Source: Streptomyces aurantiacus
GTDB lineage: Bacteria; Actinomycetota; Actinomycetes; Streptomycetales; Streptomycetaceae
Assembly: GCF_027107535.1 (NCBI RefSeq)
Contig: NZ_CP114283.1
Span: forward strand, 7,254,001 to 7,318,000
Reading direction: 5' to 3'
Length of the DNA: 64,000 nucleotides
The translations under genes and the position numbers were made by a program. The first letter of the stretch is position 1. Every line of letters begins with the position of its first letter. The notes below the pieces were generated by a model that saw nothing but the letters and a program-made list of their open reading frames with translations, did not search any database and was not told the DNA's origin. This document shows positions 1-9,370 of the stretch, one piece after another.

Positions 1-516
1 GTTGCGCGTGGTGGCGACGATCCCCTTCGTCAGCCGGGGCTTCGAGAGGCTCTCCGCCAGCTTGGACCGGCCGAGCCCGTCCGGGGCGTACAGGTACACC
101 ACGCGGTCGCCGATCCGGAACTCCTCGGGCAGGAAGGCCTGTTGGTCGATCGGCGCGTAGCGCTCGGGGTCGGCCTGCGCCGAGAGGTACGTGGCGTGCA
201 GTTGCCTGGCCTCCAGTTCGGCGGCCGGGAACGGGCAGGCGTCGAGGACGGCCCGCAGGTACGCGTGGTCGCGTACCAGCACGTCGACCGTGAACCCGAA
301 GTGCTCGGCCAGCGCCCGCGACAGTTCCCCGGCGAGCGAGTCCTCGTCGCCGTGGTCGCTGGAGAACACCGCGTTCCCGCTCTGGAGGTACGTGCGTACG
401 TCCCCGTGCCCGAGGCCTTCCAGGAGCGTGCGCAGCTCGGCCATCGGCACCTTACGGTTGCCGCCCACGTTGATCCCGCGCAGCAGCGCCGCGTACGTCG
501 TCGTTCCCGCAGTCAT
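1..516 (-). CDS. DUF1697 family protein (3' end outside window)
   Basis: The first 172 codons are visible; the C-terminus lies beyond base 1. The N-terminus reads MTAGTTTYAALLRGINVGG and continues with KVPMAELRTLLEGLG and TYLQSGNAVFSS, the opening pattern of DUF1697 proteins (usually about 170-180 residues, so only a few residues are probably missing). The biochemical role of this family is not established. The ATG at 514-516 is the only sensible start because the conserved motif begins 7 residues later. It is divergent from the MMPL exporter, with a 409-bp shared upstream region. Family call is confident; function is unknown. Confidence 0.85.
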   Translation of the reverse strand, partial: MTAGTTTYAALLRGINVGGNRKVPMAELRTLLEGLGHGDVRTYLQSGNAVFSSDHGDEDSLAGELSRALAEHFGFTVDVLVRDHAYLRAVLDACPFPAAELEARQLHATYLSAQADPERYAPIDQQAFLPEEFRIGDRVVYLYAPDGLGRSKLAESLSKPRLTKGIVATTRN

Positions 517-925
517 CCGCACACCATAAGGCGGCCGTCGCGCCCCGTGGGGGTGGGCACGACGGCCGCGGGCACCGACCGCCGGGCGACGCCGGTAACC
601 GGCCGGTTGGCTCGAAACCATGACTGATCGGCGCACGTGGAATCAACACCCGCGCACAGCTGTGACTTGTTCAACAAGCTTTCGTAATAACAAACGGGAT
701 CCGCGTCGACAGATCGGACACCCCTGACCGCCACCCCCAAGGTTGGGCTTTACATGTAAGGGGCTTTCATCCTCCTCAGTGCTGATGCCGCGGGGTCCGA
801 GGGGAGGAGTCGGGCGCCCCACACCTCACCGGACAGCACGACGAGAGGTCCTTATCCGCGCCATACCTTCGTAACTGAAGGTGCCGGCAGGGGGCCGGGG
901 CCGAACACGAGGGGGCAAGCCCGTC
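517..925. promoter_or_regulatory. Divergent upstream region, palindrome TTACATGTAA
   Basis: This 409-bp gap separates the divergent DUF1697 and MMPL genes. It contains an unusually AT-rich stretch (about 660-700) and a perfect 10-bp palindrome TTACATGTAA at 750-759, about 165 bp upstream of the exporter start. Such palindromes are often operators for TetR or MarR regulators, but no regulator gene lies next to it here, so an operator role is inference. No gene is visible in the gap. Confidence 0.4.
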
Positions 926-3205
926 ATGGGGAACGGAGACACGCGGGTACGGGGCATAGCGGCCCGGGCCGGCGGCTGGAGCGTCCGGCACCGCTGGGCG
1001 GCCGTCGGGATCTGGGTGCTGTTCGTCGTTCTGGCGATGGGACTCGGCTCGGCGGCGGGCACGGTCGAGCTCAAGGACAGCGAGCAGCTCACGGGTGAGA
1101 CGAGCCAGGCCGCGGCCATCGCGGAGAAGGCGGGGATCGACGAGCCGGCCGGGGAGTCCGTGCTCCTCCAGGGCAGGGACGCCGGCCTCAAGGCGACCGA
1201 CACGGAGTTCCGTGCCGCCGTCGACGCCGTGATGAAGGCGGTCGAGGCCACCGGCAAGGTGACCGCCGTGACCTCGCCGTACGAGACGGAGACGATCTCG
1301 AAGGACGGCCGCAGCGCGCTGGTGCAGTTCGACATGCGCGGCGACGCGGACACGGCGGGCGAGCGGGTGGAGCCCGTGCTGAAGGCCGTCGAGGAGGTCC
1401 AGAAGGACCATGAGGCGCTGCGGATCGAGGAGATCGGCGGCGCCAGTATGAACAAGACGTTCGACGACGCGTTCGGCGACGACTTCAAGCAGGCCGAGTT
1501 CTCCGCGGTGCCGGTGGCCCTCGGCATCCTGCTGGTCGCGTTCGGCGCGCTGGTCGCGGCGCTCGTGCCGGTGCTGCTCGCGATCACCGCGATCGTGGCC
1601 ACCATGGGCCTGATGATGATCGTCAGCCACATCCAGCCGATGGACGACACGTCGAGCTCCGTGATGCTGCTCGTGGGCCTTGCGGTCGGCGTCGACTACT
1701 GCCTGTTCTATCTGCGGCGCGAGCGCGAGGAACGCGCGGCGGGCCGGGACCACGAGACCGCCCTGCGGATCGCCGCGGCGACCAGCGGCCGCGCCATCAT
1801 CGTCTCCGGCGTCACGGTGTGCGTGGCGATGGCGGGCATGCTGTTCACCGGGATCTCCACCTTCAAGGCGATGGGCCTGGCCTCGCTGATGGTCGTGGCG
1901 GTCGCCATGGTCGGCTCCGTGACGGTACTGCCCGCGGTGCTCTCGCTGCTCGGCAAGCGGGTCGAGACGGGCCGCATCCCGTTCCTGCACCCGGACAAGC
2001 GCCGCAAGTCCGCGAGCGGTTCCGGCAACGGCGGGTCCGACAACGGCAGCCGCTTCTGGACGAGCGTGCTGCGCGTGGTGCTGGCCAAGCCGGCGATCTC
2101 GCTGGTCGTGGCGGCGGGTGCACTGGTGGCCATCGCGGCCCCCGCGCTCGGCATGAAGACCCAGAACCTCACGCTGGACCAGGAGTTCGGCGACTCGCTG
2201 CCGATCGTGGCGACGTACGACCGGCTGAACGAGGCCTTCCCCGGCGGTTCCGACCCGGCCGAGGTGGTCGTCAGGGCCGACGACATCAACTCCGCCGAGG
2301 TGAAGTCCGCACTCGCCGACTTCCGTGAGCAGGCGGTCAGTTCGGGTGCCTCACGCGGCCCGATCGAGGTCAAGGTGCACGACGCGCAGAACATCGCCTT
2401 CGTGTACGTACCGCTGGTGGGCGGCTCGAACCTCGACAAGGCGGAGAAGAGCCTGGAGATCATCCGCGACGAGGTCCGTCCCGCGACGCTCGGCAAGGTC
2501 GACGGGGTCGAGGCCCCGGTGACCGGTCAGGTGGCGGGCTCGAAGGACTTCAACGACCAGCTCGGCAGCGCGGTGGCCCCGGTCTTCGTCTTCGTCGTGC
2601 TCTTCGCCTTCCTGCTGATGCTCCTGTCGTTCCGCTCGCTGACGATCGCGATCACCTCGATCGTCCTCAACCTCCTGTCCGTCGGGGCCGCCTACGGCAT
2701 CCTGGTCGCCGTCTTCCAGCACGGCTGGGGCGCGTCGCTGGTGGGTGCCGAGGGCGTGGGCGCCATCATCACCTGGCTGCCGCTGTTCCTCTTCGTGATC
2801 CTCTTCGGACTCTCGATGGACTACCACGTGTTCGTGGTCTCCCGGATCCGTGAGGCGCGCATGCGGGGGCTGACGACGCGGGACGCCATCCAGCACGGGG
2901 TGGTCACGACGGCCGGTGTCATCACCAGCGCCGCCGTCATCATGGTCGCCGTCTTCGCGATCTTCGGCACGCTGTCGATGCAGTCCATGAAGCAGATGGG
3001 TGTCGGCCTCGCGGCGGCGGTCCTGATCGACGCGACGATCATCCGCGGTGTGCTGCTCCCGGCGGTCATGGCCCTCCTCGGCGAGCGCAACTGGTACTTC
3101 CCGAAGTGGCTGAACCGGCTGCCGGACCTCAGCCACGACGAGTCGCCCGAAGCCGCCTCCACCCTTCCGCCTCCGGCGGTCACGGGTGAGAAGGTCCGCG
3201 TCTGA
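926..3205 (+). CDS. MMPL family RND-type membrane transporter
   Basis: A 759-residue protein with the MmpL/RND layout: an N-terminal transmembrane helix (about residues 30-50), an extracytoplasmic loop, a membrane block (about 190-365), a second soluble loop, and a second membrane block (about 550-735). Both blocks carry the family signature: GVDYCLFYLRRERE near residue 255 and SMDYHVFVVSRIRE near residue 630. The family moves lipids, drugs or other hydrophobic molecules across the membrane with the proton gradient; the substrate here is unknown. The ATG at 926 is preferred over an upstream in-frame start at 881 because GAGGGGG at 909-915 is correctly spaced. It is transcribed alone and followed by a strong terminator. 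Confidence 0.93.
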   Translation: MGNGDTRVRGIAARAGGWSVRHRWAAVGIWVLFVVLAMGLGSAAGTVELKDSEQLTGETSQAAAIAEKAGIDEPAGESVLLQGRDAGLKATDTEFRAAVDAVMKAVEATGKVTAVTSPYETETISKDGRSALVQFDMRGDADTAGERVEPVLKAVEEVQKDHEALRIEEIGGASMNKTFDDAFGDDFKQAEFSAVPVALGILLVAFGALVAALVPVLLAITAIVATMGLMMIVSHIQPMDDTSSSVMLLVGLAVGVDYCLFYLRREREERAAGRDHETALRIAAATSGRAIIVSGVTVCVAMAGMLFTGISTFKAMGLASLMVVAVAMVGSVTVLPAVLSLLGKRVETGRIPFLHPDKRRKSASGSGNGGSDNGSRFWTSVLRVVLAKPAISLVVAAGALVAIAAPALGMKTQNLTLDQEFGDSLPIVATYDRLNEAFPGGSDPAEVVVRADDINSAEVKSALADFREQAVSSGASRGPIEVKVHDAQNIAFVYVPLVGGSNLDKAEKSLEIIRDEVRPATLGKVDGVEAPVTGQVAGSKDFNDQLGSAVAPVFVFVVLFAFLLMLLSFRSLTIAITSIVLNLLSVGAAYGILVAVFQHGWGASLVGAEGVGAIITWLPLFLFVILFGLSMDYHVFVVSRIREARMRGLTTRDAIQHGVVTTAGVITSAAVIMVAVFAIFGTLSMQSMKQMGVGLAAAVLIDATIIRGVLLPAVMALLGERNWYFPKWLNRLPDLSHDESPEAASTLPPPAVTGEKVRV

Positions 3206-3220
3206 CGACCTCACCACCAT

Positions 3221-3272
3221 CGGAAACGGCGGTGTGGCCGGGGCACCAGCCCCGGCCACACCGCCGTTTCCG
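3221..3272 (+). terminator. Intrinsic terminator, 24-bp stem
   Basis: Perfect inverted repeat with arms 3221-3244 and 3249-3272 and a 4-base loop (acca). It lies 15 bp after the exporter stop codon and before the convergent phosphatidyltransferase, so it can serve both. There is no U-tract, as is usual for Streptomyces. Confidence 0.9.
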
Positions 3273-3310
3273 CACGCGTTCCCCGCCGCCCGCCGCTCGC
3301 CCGCGGTCGC

Positions 3311-4354
3311 TCAGGCCGCGGTGGCCACCTCGTCGCGCTCGAAGGAGTCGATCGTGCGGGTGAAGTCGCGGGTGGAGAGCAACAGCTTGTAGATGATGGC
3401 GAGTTCGAAGAGGAGAAGCAGCGATCCGGAGATCACGGTCGCCTCGATGACCACGTCGAACAACGGGCCGACGATGAAGACGCCCATCTGGAATTCGATT
3501 CCGCTCACCAGGTGCGTACGGATTCGGTGGCGCAGGAGGAAGGAACGAGCGCGCAGATACACCGGGAAGCGGTGCCGGAACTCCTCGTGGAGGTCGATCA
3601 CGCGGGCCTGTTCCTGGCCCTGAGCCTGCTCCTGCGTCTCCGGCCGGCCTTCGGCGGAGAGTTCGGTGGAAGGTACGGGCCCCGGCCCGGAAACCGCCTC
3701 GGAAACAACCTCGGAAACCGCCTGGGGGGCTGTCGCCGCCTTACGCAGGTCCTGTTCGACGTCCGCCTCGGGATTGTTGCGCAGCAGGTCCTCCATGAAG
3801 GCGAGTTCCGCGGAATTCTCCGCGCGCCTGGCCTCCCGCACCCGCGCCTTGATCTGCTTCCGCATGGTGTAGCGGATCTTGAAGATCTCCAGACCGTTGA
3901 TGTACCGCAGCGTGTCGAGGCCGACGACGGCCGCGGCCAGCCAGATGTAGATCGTCTCGCCGGTGCGGTCGTACTGTCCGGCCATCAGCGCGACCCCGCA
4001 CACCGCCACCCGGATGCGGTCGAAGACGAAGTCCAGCCAGGCGCCGAAGACGGAGCCCTGGCCGGTGAGGCGGGCGACCTTCCCGTCCATGCAGTCGAGG
4101 ACGAAGCTCAGGTGATAGACGAAAGCGCCGGCGATCAGCCATCGCCAGTCACCGAACGCGAAGCACGCCGCCGAGACCAGGCCGAGCAGGAACGCTCCCC
4201 AGGTGATCTGGTTCGGCGTGATCCTCGTGTACCTGGCGGTCAGCCTCACCAGTGGGGTGGCGACCGGATCGACCAGCAGCACGGTCCACCATGCGTCGCG
4301 CTTCTTCTCGGTGATGCGGCGCACCTCGGCGAGGGGCGGTATGTCACGGCGCAT
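3311..4354 (-). CDS. CDP-alcohol phosphatidyltransferase family protein
   Basis: A 347-residue membrane protein. The CDP-alcohol phosphotransferase motif D-x2-DG-x2-AR-x8-G-x3-D-x3-D is complete near residues 88-113 (DCMDGKVAR, then G-AWL-D-FVF-D). Enzymes with this motif transfer a phosphoalcohol group from a CDP-activated donor, mostly in phospholipid or polar-lipid synthesis; the acceptor here cannot be named. Hydrophobic helices flank the motif, a charged Glu/Gln-rich and Ser/Val-rich segment sits at about residues 195-250, and two or three further helices follow. The insertion makes it longer than the usual 200-residue enzymes. The start is the ATG at 4352-4354. Confidence 0.9.
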   Translation of the reverse strand: MRRDIPPLAEVRRITEKKRDAWWTVLLVDPVATPLVRLTARYTRITPNQITWGAFLLGLVSAACFAFGDWRWLIAGAFVYHLSFVLDCMDGKVARLTGQGSVFGAWLDFVFDRIRVAVCGVALMAGQYDRTGETIYIWLAAAVVGLDTLRYINGLEIFKIRYTMRKQIKARVREARRAENSAELAFMEDLLRNNPEADVEQDLRKAATAPQAVSEVVSEAVSGPGPVPSTELSAEGRPETQEQAQGQEQARVIDLHEEFRHRFPVYLRARSFLLRHRIRTHLVSGIEFQMGVFIVGPLFDVVIEATVISGSLLLLFELAIIYKLLLSTRDFTRTIDSFERDEVATAA

Positions 4355-4605
4355 AGGTCAACTTCCCAAAGTTCGAAACGAGTTCACCTCACGCTAGAAA
4401 GGTGTTCAGGCAAGGAACAAGAAGAAGCGCGTGCAACCTTCCATGGGGGGTAACGGTCTTCCCCTGCAACCCGGTCCATGCCCCGGTCGGGCAGATCTCG
4501 CGTTATCCGAGCGTTACCGAATGACCGTCCCGTTATCCAAAGTGCGCCATGGCTTCACCAATCCCGCGCAACCGTGACACGCGGGAATTCCGGGTTCGCT
4601 GACGG
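4355..4605. other. Intergenic region, no gene
   Basis: This 251-bp gap lies between the phosphatidyltransferase start and the glycosyltransferase stop. It should hold the phosphatidyltransferase promoter. Two related GTTATCC-type motifs (about 4501 and 4532) are visible, but no convincing -35/-10 pair or gene. Confidence 0.4.
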
Positions 4606-5838
4606 TCACCCGATCCGGCCCTTCGGGCTCCGGTCGCGCCCCCGGAAAATTTCCGCCTCGATCAGATCCGCCGCGCGGGATGTACCGCCCTCGGCCGCCA
4701 TCTCCGCCTGGATCGTCCTGAGCCTTTCTGCGATCCCGGGGTCGTCGGCGACGGCGAGCACGGCCTCGCGCAGGGTGTCGGCCGTCGCTTCCTCCATGGG
4801 CAGGTGGCGGGCGACGCCGAGCGCCTGGAGCACGTCCGCGTTGCCGAACTGGTCGACGGCCTGGGGCACGCAGACCATCGGGGTGGCGGTCGCCATGCCC
4901 TCCTGGCTGCCGCCCGCTCCGGCGTGCGTGACGAAGGCGTCGGCCTGCCCGAGGACCGACAACTGCGGTACCCAGTCGTGCACTTCCACGTTGTCCGGGA
5001 TGCGGCCGAGCTCTGCCGGGTCGACGTGCTTGCCGATCTGGAGCACCAGGTGCCAGTCCGGCAGGCCGCCGAAGGCCCGCACACACTCCCGGTAGAAGTC
5101 GGGCTGCTTGGTGAAGGAGGAGCCCAGGGACACGAGGAGGACACGCTCGGCGCCGGCGGGCCGCCACCACTCCCCCTGGGCGGCGCGGTCGCCCTGGCAG
5201 GCGCCGACGAAGGTGTGCACGGACTCGTCGACCCGGTCCGCGTGGGGCTGGAGGGCCTTCGGGATGAGGACCAGGGAGCGGGCGGGGCGGCCACCGAAGG
5301 AGTCGGGGTCCTCGGGAACGCCGTTCTCGTCGAGCCAGGCCTGGAAGCGGGCGTAGTACGCCCTGCCCCGCTCGGTCTTCTTCGGCTCCGCCCACATGGG
5401 CTCGGCGACCTCCTGCTCGTAACCGTCCCAGGCGACGAGGTTCGGCGAGAGCGAGACGGCCGGGACGCCCCAGCGGTGGGCGAGGACCCGGGCCGGGTAC
5501 GAGGTGATGTCGTGCAGCACGAGGTCCGGCTCGTCACCCTCGTACGCCTCGATGAGCTGCGGGAGTGCCTGGACGGCGTCCTCCAGGAAGGGTTCCACGT
5601 TGTCCAGGAGGGTGGTTCCCCAGGCGTCGGGGTCGTCGTCGGGCGAGGGCAGGATCGACTTCCACAGCTTCGGCTCGGCCCCCGCCTGCGCGACCTTGTC
5701 GGCGAAGACCGGCGGAATCGCGTACGTGACCCGGTGCCCACGGGCGACAAGCTCCCGGATCACCTCGAGGCTCGGGTTCACATGCCCGTGGGCGGCGATG
5801 GAGAACATGGCGATGTGCGCGGGGCGTGAGGTGGTCAT
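4606..5838 (-). CDS. MGT-type glycosyltransferase (UDP-sugar dependent, GT1)
   Basis: A 410-residue GT-B fold enzyme. The N-terminus ([19 protein letters not shown]) has the acceptor-domain HGH motif, and the C-terminal nucleotide-sugar site is intact: [11 protein letters not shown], then [11 protein letters not shown] and [11 protein letters not shown]. This is the pattern of Streptomyces macrolide glycosyltransferases (MgtA/OleD type), which inactivate macrolides or other phenolics by transferring glucose from UDP-glucose in the cytoplasm. The start at 5838 is the first Met before the conserved motif; a purine-rich GTCGGGG lies just upstream. It stands alone, so a detoxification or self-resistance role is inference, not shown by context. 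Confidence 0.9.
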   Translation of the reverse strand: MTTSRPAHIAMFSIAAHGHVNPSLEVIRELVARGHRVTYAIPPVFADKVAQAGAEPKLWKSILPSPDDDPDAWGTTLLDNVEPFLEDAVQALPQLIEAYEGDEPDLVLHDITSYPARVLAHRWGVPAVSLSPNLVAWDGYEQEVAEPMWAEPKKTERGRAYYARFQAWLDENGVPEDPDSFGGRPARSLVLIPKALQPHADRVDESVHTFVGACQGDRAAQGEWWRPAGAERVLLVSLGSSFTKQPDFYRECVRAFGGLPDWHLVLQIGKHVDPAELGRIPDNVEVHDWVPQLSVLGQADAFVTHAGAGGSQEGMATATPMVCVPQAVDQFGNADVLQALGVARHLPMEEATADTLREAVLAVADDPGIAERLRTIQAEMAAEGGTSRAADLIEAEIFRGRDRSPKGRIG

Positions 5839-5903
5839 ACCCCGACCATAAGCGAGACGAGACGTCTCGTACAACCGGTTTCCCGTCCGGCACCGGTTCT
5901 CCA

Positions 5904-6008
5904 GGGGCGCATGGAACGGCGCAGCTTTCCGGGGGCGCGGGGAACTGCGCAATCCTGTTGGGGTGCGCGGGGAACGGCGCAGTCCTTCAGGGGCGCGGGG
6001 AACTGCGC
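5904..6008 (+). repeat. Four-copy GGGGCGCGGGGAACTGCGC intergenic repeat array
   Basis: Four diverged copies of a 19-21-bp unit lie at 5904-5922, 5932-5950, 5960-5980 and 5990-6008, a spacing of about 28-30 bp. The consensus is GGGGCGCGGGGAACKGCGC. A further copy occurs in reverse orientation at 10348-10366. The unit resembles a short repeat that is very common between Streptomyces genes (recalled, not searched). The array lies between the convergent-facing ends of the glycosyltransferase promoter and the ABC importer 3' end. Confidence 0.8.
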
Positions 6009-6073
6009 GACCAGCCACACCCCACCCGCGCCCGACCGACCACCCCGCCCACCGCTCCCCACTCCGACAGGCG

Positions 6074-7366
6074 TCACCGCTGATAGCGGGCCAGCACCAG
6101 ATTCCCGTCCTCGACCAACCGCTTCCGCAACTCCCCCACCCCGATGGCCCCGCTGTAGTACTCCTGGAACGCGGGCGTAGCCACCTTGTCCTTCCACTCG
6201 GGATACCCCCGCACGGACTGCGCCGGAGCGGACCGCAACCGCCCGGCGAGCCCCGCACCGACCGCCCACCCGTGCTCGTCGGTGCGCAGCGCCGGATCCC
6301 GCAGCGCCTCCGTCCCGGTCGGCAGCATCCAGTCGCCGAGGGCGAGCCGCACCATGTTCCGCGGCTGGAGCAGGAAGTCGACGAAGGCCGCGGCCTCCTT
6401 CTTGTGCGGGCTGTCCTGCGCGACGGACAGGGTCTGCGGGCTCACGCCCTGGGCGAGCCCGTCGGCTCCGGCGGGCGCGGGCAGCACCTGCCAGTCGAAG
6501 CCCTTCGGCGCCTGCTGCACGATCTGCTGCCGGTAGGAGAACCCGAGCGGGACCATCGCGTACTTGCCGCCGAAGAATCCGGGGAGGGTGTCGGAGCCGC
6601 CACTGCCGAGCGTCGAACCCGGCGCGCTCGCATCGGTGTTGACCTGGTCGTGGATGGTGCGCGGCACCACCGCGTCGGCCTCGTCGAACCGGATCCGCAC
6701 CTTGCCGTCGGCGCCGCGGTGGAACAGCTGTCCGCCGGTGGAGAGCGACAGGTTGAGGGTCGCCGAGACGGGCTCCTTGAGCGGCCAGGCCACCCCGTAC
6801 TTCCCGTCCCCGTCGCTCAGTTCGTCGGTGATCGTCCTGAACTCGCCCCAGCTCCACGGCTTTTCGGGAGTGGGGATCCGTACTCCGGACTTCTCGAGCC
6901 ACTCGGCGTTGGCGATCAGGACGCGCGGCTCCTGGAGGAACGGCACGCCGTAGACCCCGTCACCGAAGGTCGTCGTCTCCCAGCTCCGCTGCGGGATGTC
7001 GGACTTGAGCCGCTCGGACAGCAGACCCCGCAGGTCCGCGAGATACCCGCCGTACGCGAAGTCCGCGAGGTCGTCCGAGGCGTCGTGGATGATGTCCGGC
7101 GCCTCACCGCCCTCGAAGGACGTGAGCAACTGGTCATGGACGCTGTCCCAGGAACCCTGTACGTACTCGACATGGATGTCCGGGTGCGCGGCGTTCCACT
7201 CCCGTACCAGTTCCTTGTTGGCGTCGACGGACTCCTTCTGCCAGGCCAGCGACTGGAAGCGGAGCGTGATCCGGCCGTCCTCCGAGCCTCCCCCGTCGCC
7301 GGAGCAGCCGGATGCCGCGGCGAACAGCAGTCCCGCGACGAGCGCGGTGAGCCATCTCGTGCGCAT
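6074..7366 (-). CDS. Sugar ABC importer, extracellular solute-binding lipoprotein
   Basis: A 430-residue family 1 solute-binding protein. The N-terminus is a lipoprotein signal: a positively charged start, a hydrophobic stretch, and lipobox AAASGC with the lipid-anchored Cys at residue 21. The mature part starts with [19 protein letters not shown] and contains the typical [14 protein letters not shown] segment. It is the last gene of a three-gene operon; its ATG overlaps the TGA of the upstream permease (ATGA, 7364-7367). It captures a sugar outside the membrane and presents it to the two permeases. No ATPase gene is nearby, so a shared MsiK-type ATPase is likely (inference from how Streptomyces sugar importers usually work). 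Confidence 0.93.
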   Translation of the reverse strand: MRTRWLTALVAGLLFAAASGCSGDGGGSEDGRITLRFQSLAWQKESVDANKELVREWNAAHPDIHVEYVQGSWDSVHDQLLTSFEGGEAPDIIHDASDDLADFAYGGYLADLRGLLSERLKSDIPQRSWETTTFGDGVYGVPFLQEPRVLIANAEWLEKSGVRIPTPEKPWSWGEFRTITDELSDGDGKYGVAWPLKEPVSATLNLSLSTGGQLFHRGADGKVRIRFDEADAVVPRTIHDQVNTDASAPGSTLGSGGSDTLPGFFGGKYAMVPLGFSYRQQIVQQAPKGFDWQVLPAPAGADGLAQGVSPQTLSVAQDSPHKKEAAAFVDFLLQPRNMVRLALGDWMLPTGTEALRDPALRTDEHGWAVGAGLAGRLRSAPAQSVRGYPEWKDKVATPAFQEYYSGAIGVGELRKRLVEDGNLVLARYQR

Positions 7367-8199
7367 CAGCTCTTCACCGCCCCGGCGAGCATCCCGCCCG
7401 TGATCCGTTTCTGGATGAGCGCGAAGACGAGCAGCGACGGCAGGGTCGCCAGGAACGCGGCCGCGGCGAGGGGGCCGAGGTCCGCCACGCCCTCCGCGCC
7501 GAGGAAGTGGGTGAGGACGACGGGCAACGTCTGTTTCTCCGGGGTCTTGAGGAGCACCAGGGCGAAGAAGAACTCGTTCCACGCGCTGATGAACGCGAAC
7601 AGTGCCGTCGCCACGATGCCCGGCGCGAGGAGCGGCGCGGTGATCGAGACCAGCGTCCGCACCTTGCCGGCGCCGTCCACCGCCGCGGCCTCCTCCATCT
7701 CGGCCGGCACCGCCCGTACGTACCCCACGAGCATCCACAGCGCGAACGGCAGGGCCCACACCACGTACACCATGACCAGCCCCGGCACGGAGTTGATCAG
7801 CCGCAGGTTCTTGAGGACCAGGAACAGCGGAATGATCACCAGCACGAAGGGGAACGCCTGGCTGACCACCACCCAGCCGGTCGCCGCCTTCGCCAGCCGG
7901 GTGCGGTGCCGGGCCATGACGTACGCCATCGGGGTGGCGATCAGTACGGCGATCACCGCCGCCCCGAGGGCCGCGACCAGGGAGTTCAACGCGGCGTCCA
8001 GCAACGGCTGTTCGTCGAACGCCTGCCGGAAGTTGTCGAGCGTGGGATTCCGGGGGATCCAGGTCGGGTGCAGACTTCCCAGCTCGCGCGGCGGTTTGAA
8101 GGCGGTGGAGACCAGCCAAAGGAACGGGAAGGCGAGGAAGACGAGATACGCGAGGAGGGCCGCGTACTGGCCCGCGCGGGTCCTTCTGCGTGTCCTCAC
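7366..8199 (-). CDS. Sugar ABC importer permease (MalG-like)
   Basis: A 277-residue inner-membrane permease with about six transmembrane helices. The coupling EAA loop that docks on the ATPase is clear near residues 170-190 (EMEEAAAVDGAGKVRT, then ITAPLLAPG). N-terminal LVSTAFKPPRE and C-terminal QKRITGGMLAGAVKS are typical of the MalG branch. Its start overlaps the end of the first permease by 4 bp (8196-8199) and its stop overlaps the start of the binding protein, so the three genes are translationally coupled. Confidence 0.95.
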   Translation of the reverse strand: MRTRRRTRAGQYAALLAYLVFLAFPFLWLVSTAFKPPRELGSLHPTWIPRNPTLDNFRQAFDEQPLLDAALNSLVAALGAAVIAVLIATPMAYVMARHRTRLAKAATGWVVVSQAFPFVLVIIPLFLVLKNLRLINSVPGLVMVYVVWALPFALWMLVGYVRAVPAEMEEAAAVDGAGKVRTLVSITAPLLAPGIVATALFAFISAWNEFFFALVLLKTPEKQTLPVVLTHFLGAEGVADLGPLAAAAFLATLPSLLVFALIQKRITGGMLAGAVKS

Positions 8200-9131
8200 G
8201 CGTCCTCATCTCCCCTCAGGCGGGCAACCAGGTGGAAGGCGAGGAGCACCGAGATCACCGCGACCATCACGCACCCCATCGCCGCCGCGTAGCCGAACTG
8301 CCCGTAGCGGAAGGCCTCTTCGTAGGCGAACAGCATCGGCAGCCGGGTCCGGCCGCCCGGGCCGCCGTTGGTCAGCACGTAGACCAGGGCGAACGAGTTG
8401 AAGTTCCAGATGAAGTTGAGCGCGGTGATGGCGAGCGCGACCGGCTTCAGGGCGGGCCAGGTGACCGTGCGGAAGCGGCGCCAGGCTCCGGCGCCGTCCA
8501 TTTCGGCCGCCTCGTGCAGTTCGCGTGGGGTGTTCTGCAGTCCGGCGAGCAGCGCGACCGTCGTCTGCGGCATGCCCGCCCAGACGCCGACGACGATCAC
8601 CGCGGGCAGCGCGGTCGCGAGGCCCGACAGCCAGTCCCGTCCGTCGCCCAGGCCCAGGTCGCGGATCGTCTCGTTGAGGATGCCCGCGTCCGGGTTGTAC
8701 ACGAGCCGCCACATGATGCCGACCACGACCTCGGGCATCGCCCACGGGATGATCGCGAGGGCCCGCGCCAGCCAGCGCAGCCGCAGCTCCTCGTTCAGCA
8801 GCAGGGCGAGACCCAGCGCGAGCAGGAACTGCGGGACGGTCACGCCCACCGCCCACAGCAGGCCGATCCGGAAGGAGTCCCAGAACAGTGTGTCGTTCAG
8901 CAGGTCCTGGAAGTTGAGGGTCCCGATCCACTGGGTGGGTTCGGTCCGTCCCGCCTGGGAGTCCGTGAACGCCAGGGCGATGCCGTAGAGGAGTGGTCCG
9001 ACGCTGAGCACCAGGATGGGGATGAGCGCGGGCAGCACCAGGAACCAGGCGCCATGGTCGACGGCCCGGCCCGGCCCGCCGGCCTTCGACGCGGGCTTCG
9101 TTGACCGCTTCTTCACGGTCGCCAAGGTCAC
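8196..9131 (-). CDS. Sugar ABC importer permease (MalF-like)
   Basis: A 311-residue permease and the first gene of the importer operon. It has about six helices, a cytoplasmic EAA loop (ELHEAAEMDGAGAWRRFR, then VTWPALKPV) and the MalF-type ending TNGGPGGRTRLPMLFAYEEAF. It forms the translocation pore with the MalG-like partner. A basic N-terminus precedes the first helix. Transcription must start in the region shared with the divergent kinase gene (9132-9370). Confidence 0.95.
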   Translation of the reverse strand: MTLATVKKRSTKPASKAGGPGRAVDHGAWFLVLPALIPILVLSVGPLLYGIALAFTDSQAGRTEPTQWIGTLNFQDLLNDTLFWDSFRIGLLWAVGVTVPQFLLALGLALLLNEELRLRWLARALAIIPWAMPEVVVGIMWRLVYNPDAGILNETIRDLGLGDGRDWLSGLATALPAVIVVGVWAGMPQTTVALLAGLQNTPRELHEAAEMDGAGAWRRFRTVTWPALKPVALAITALNFIWNFNSFALVYVLTNGGPGGRTRLPMLFAYEEAFRYGQFGYAAAMGCVMVAVISVLLAFHLVARLRGDEDA

Positions 9132-9370
9132 GGAATCGGCTCCTTCGGGCGGATCGTACGGATCTGGCGGTTCCGACGGCCCCCGTCATCGTGCTGACCC
9201 ACTGACACGGCGTCAAGACGGCGTGCGCGCCCTGGTGGCGGCTCCCACCAGGGCGAATGTGACACTGAGCGACGTATGGCGCGATCTCGGCGGCCGACGC
9301 CCGATGCAGAATGGCGTCCGACGCGGTACGCGGGAACAGCGGGAGCCAGGGGCTTCACGGAGGGCGAGTG
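9132..9370. promoter_or_regulatory. Divergent region with 11-bp inverted repeat
   Basis: This gap separates the importer operon from the kinase. It contains a perfect inverted repeat with arms 9228-9238 (CGCCCTGGTGG) and 9245-9255 and a 6-base spacer. A LacI-type operator for the importer might be expected here, but the repeat is more like a hairpin than a LacI site, so its role is open. Confidence 0.4.

Noticed and set aside
5904..6008. Possible CRISPR array
   Set aside because: Spacing is about 29 bp in total, gaps between units are only 9-10 bp, units are diverged, and no cas genes are present.
5963..8401. A plus-strand open frame of 812 codons across the ABC importer
   Set aside because: Antisense to three coupled transporter genes and starts inside a repeat array.
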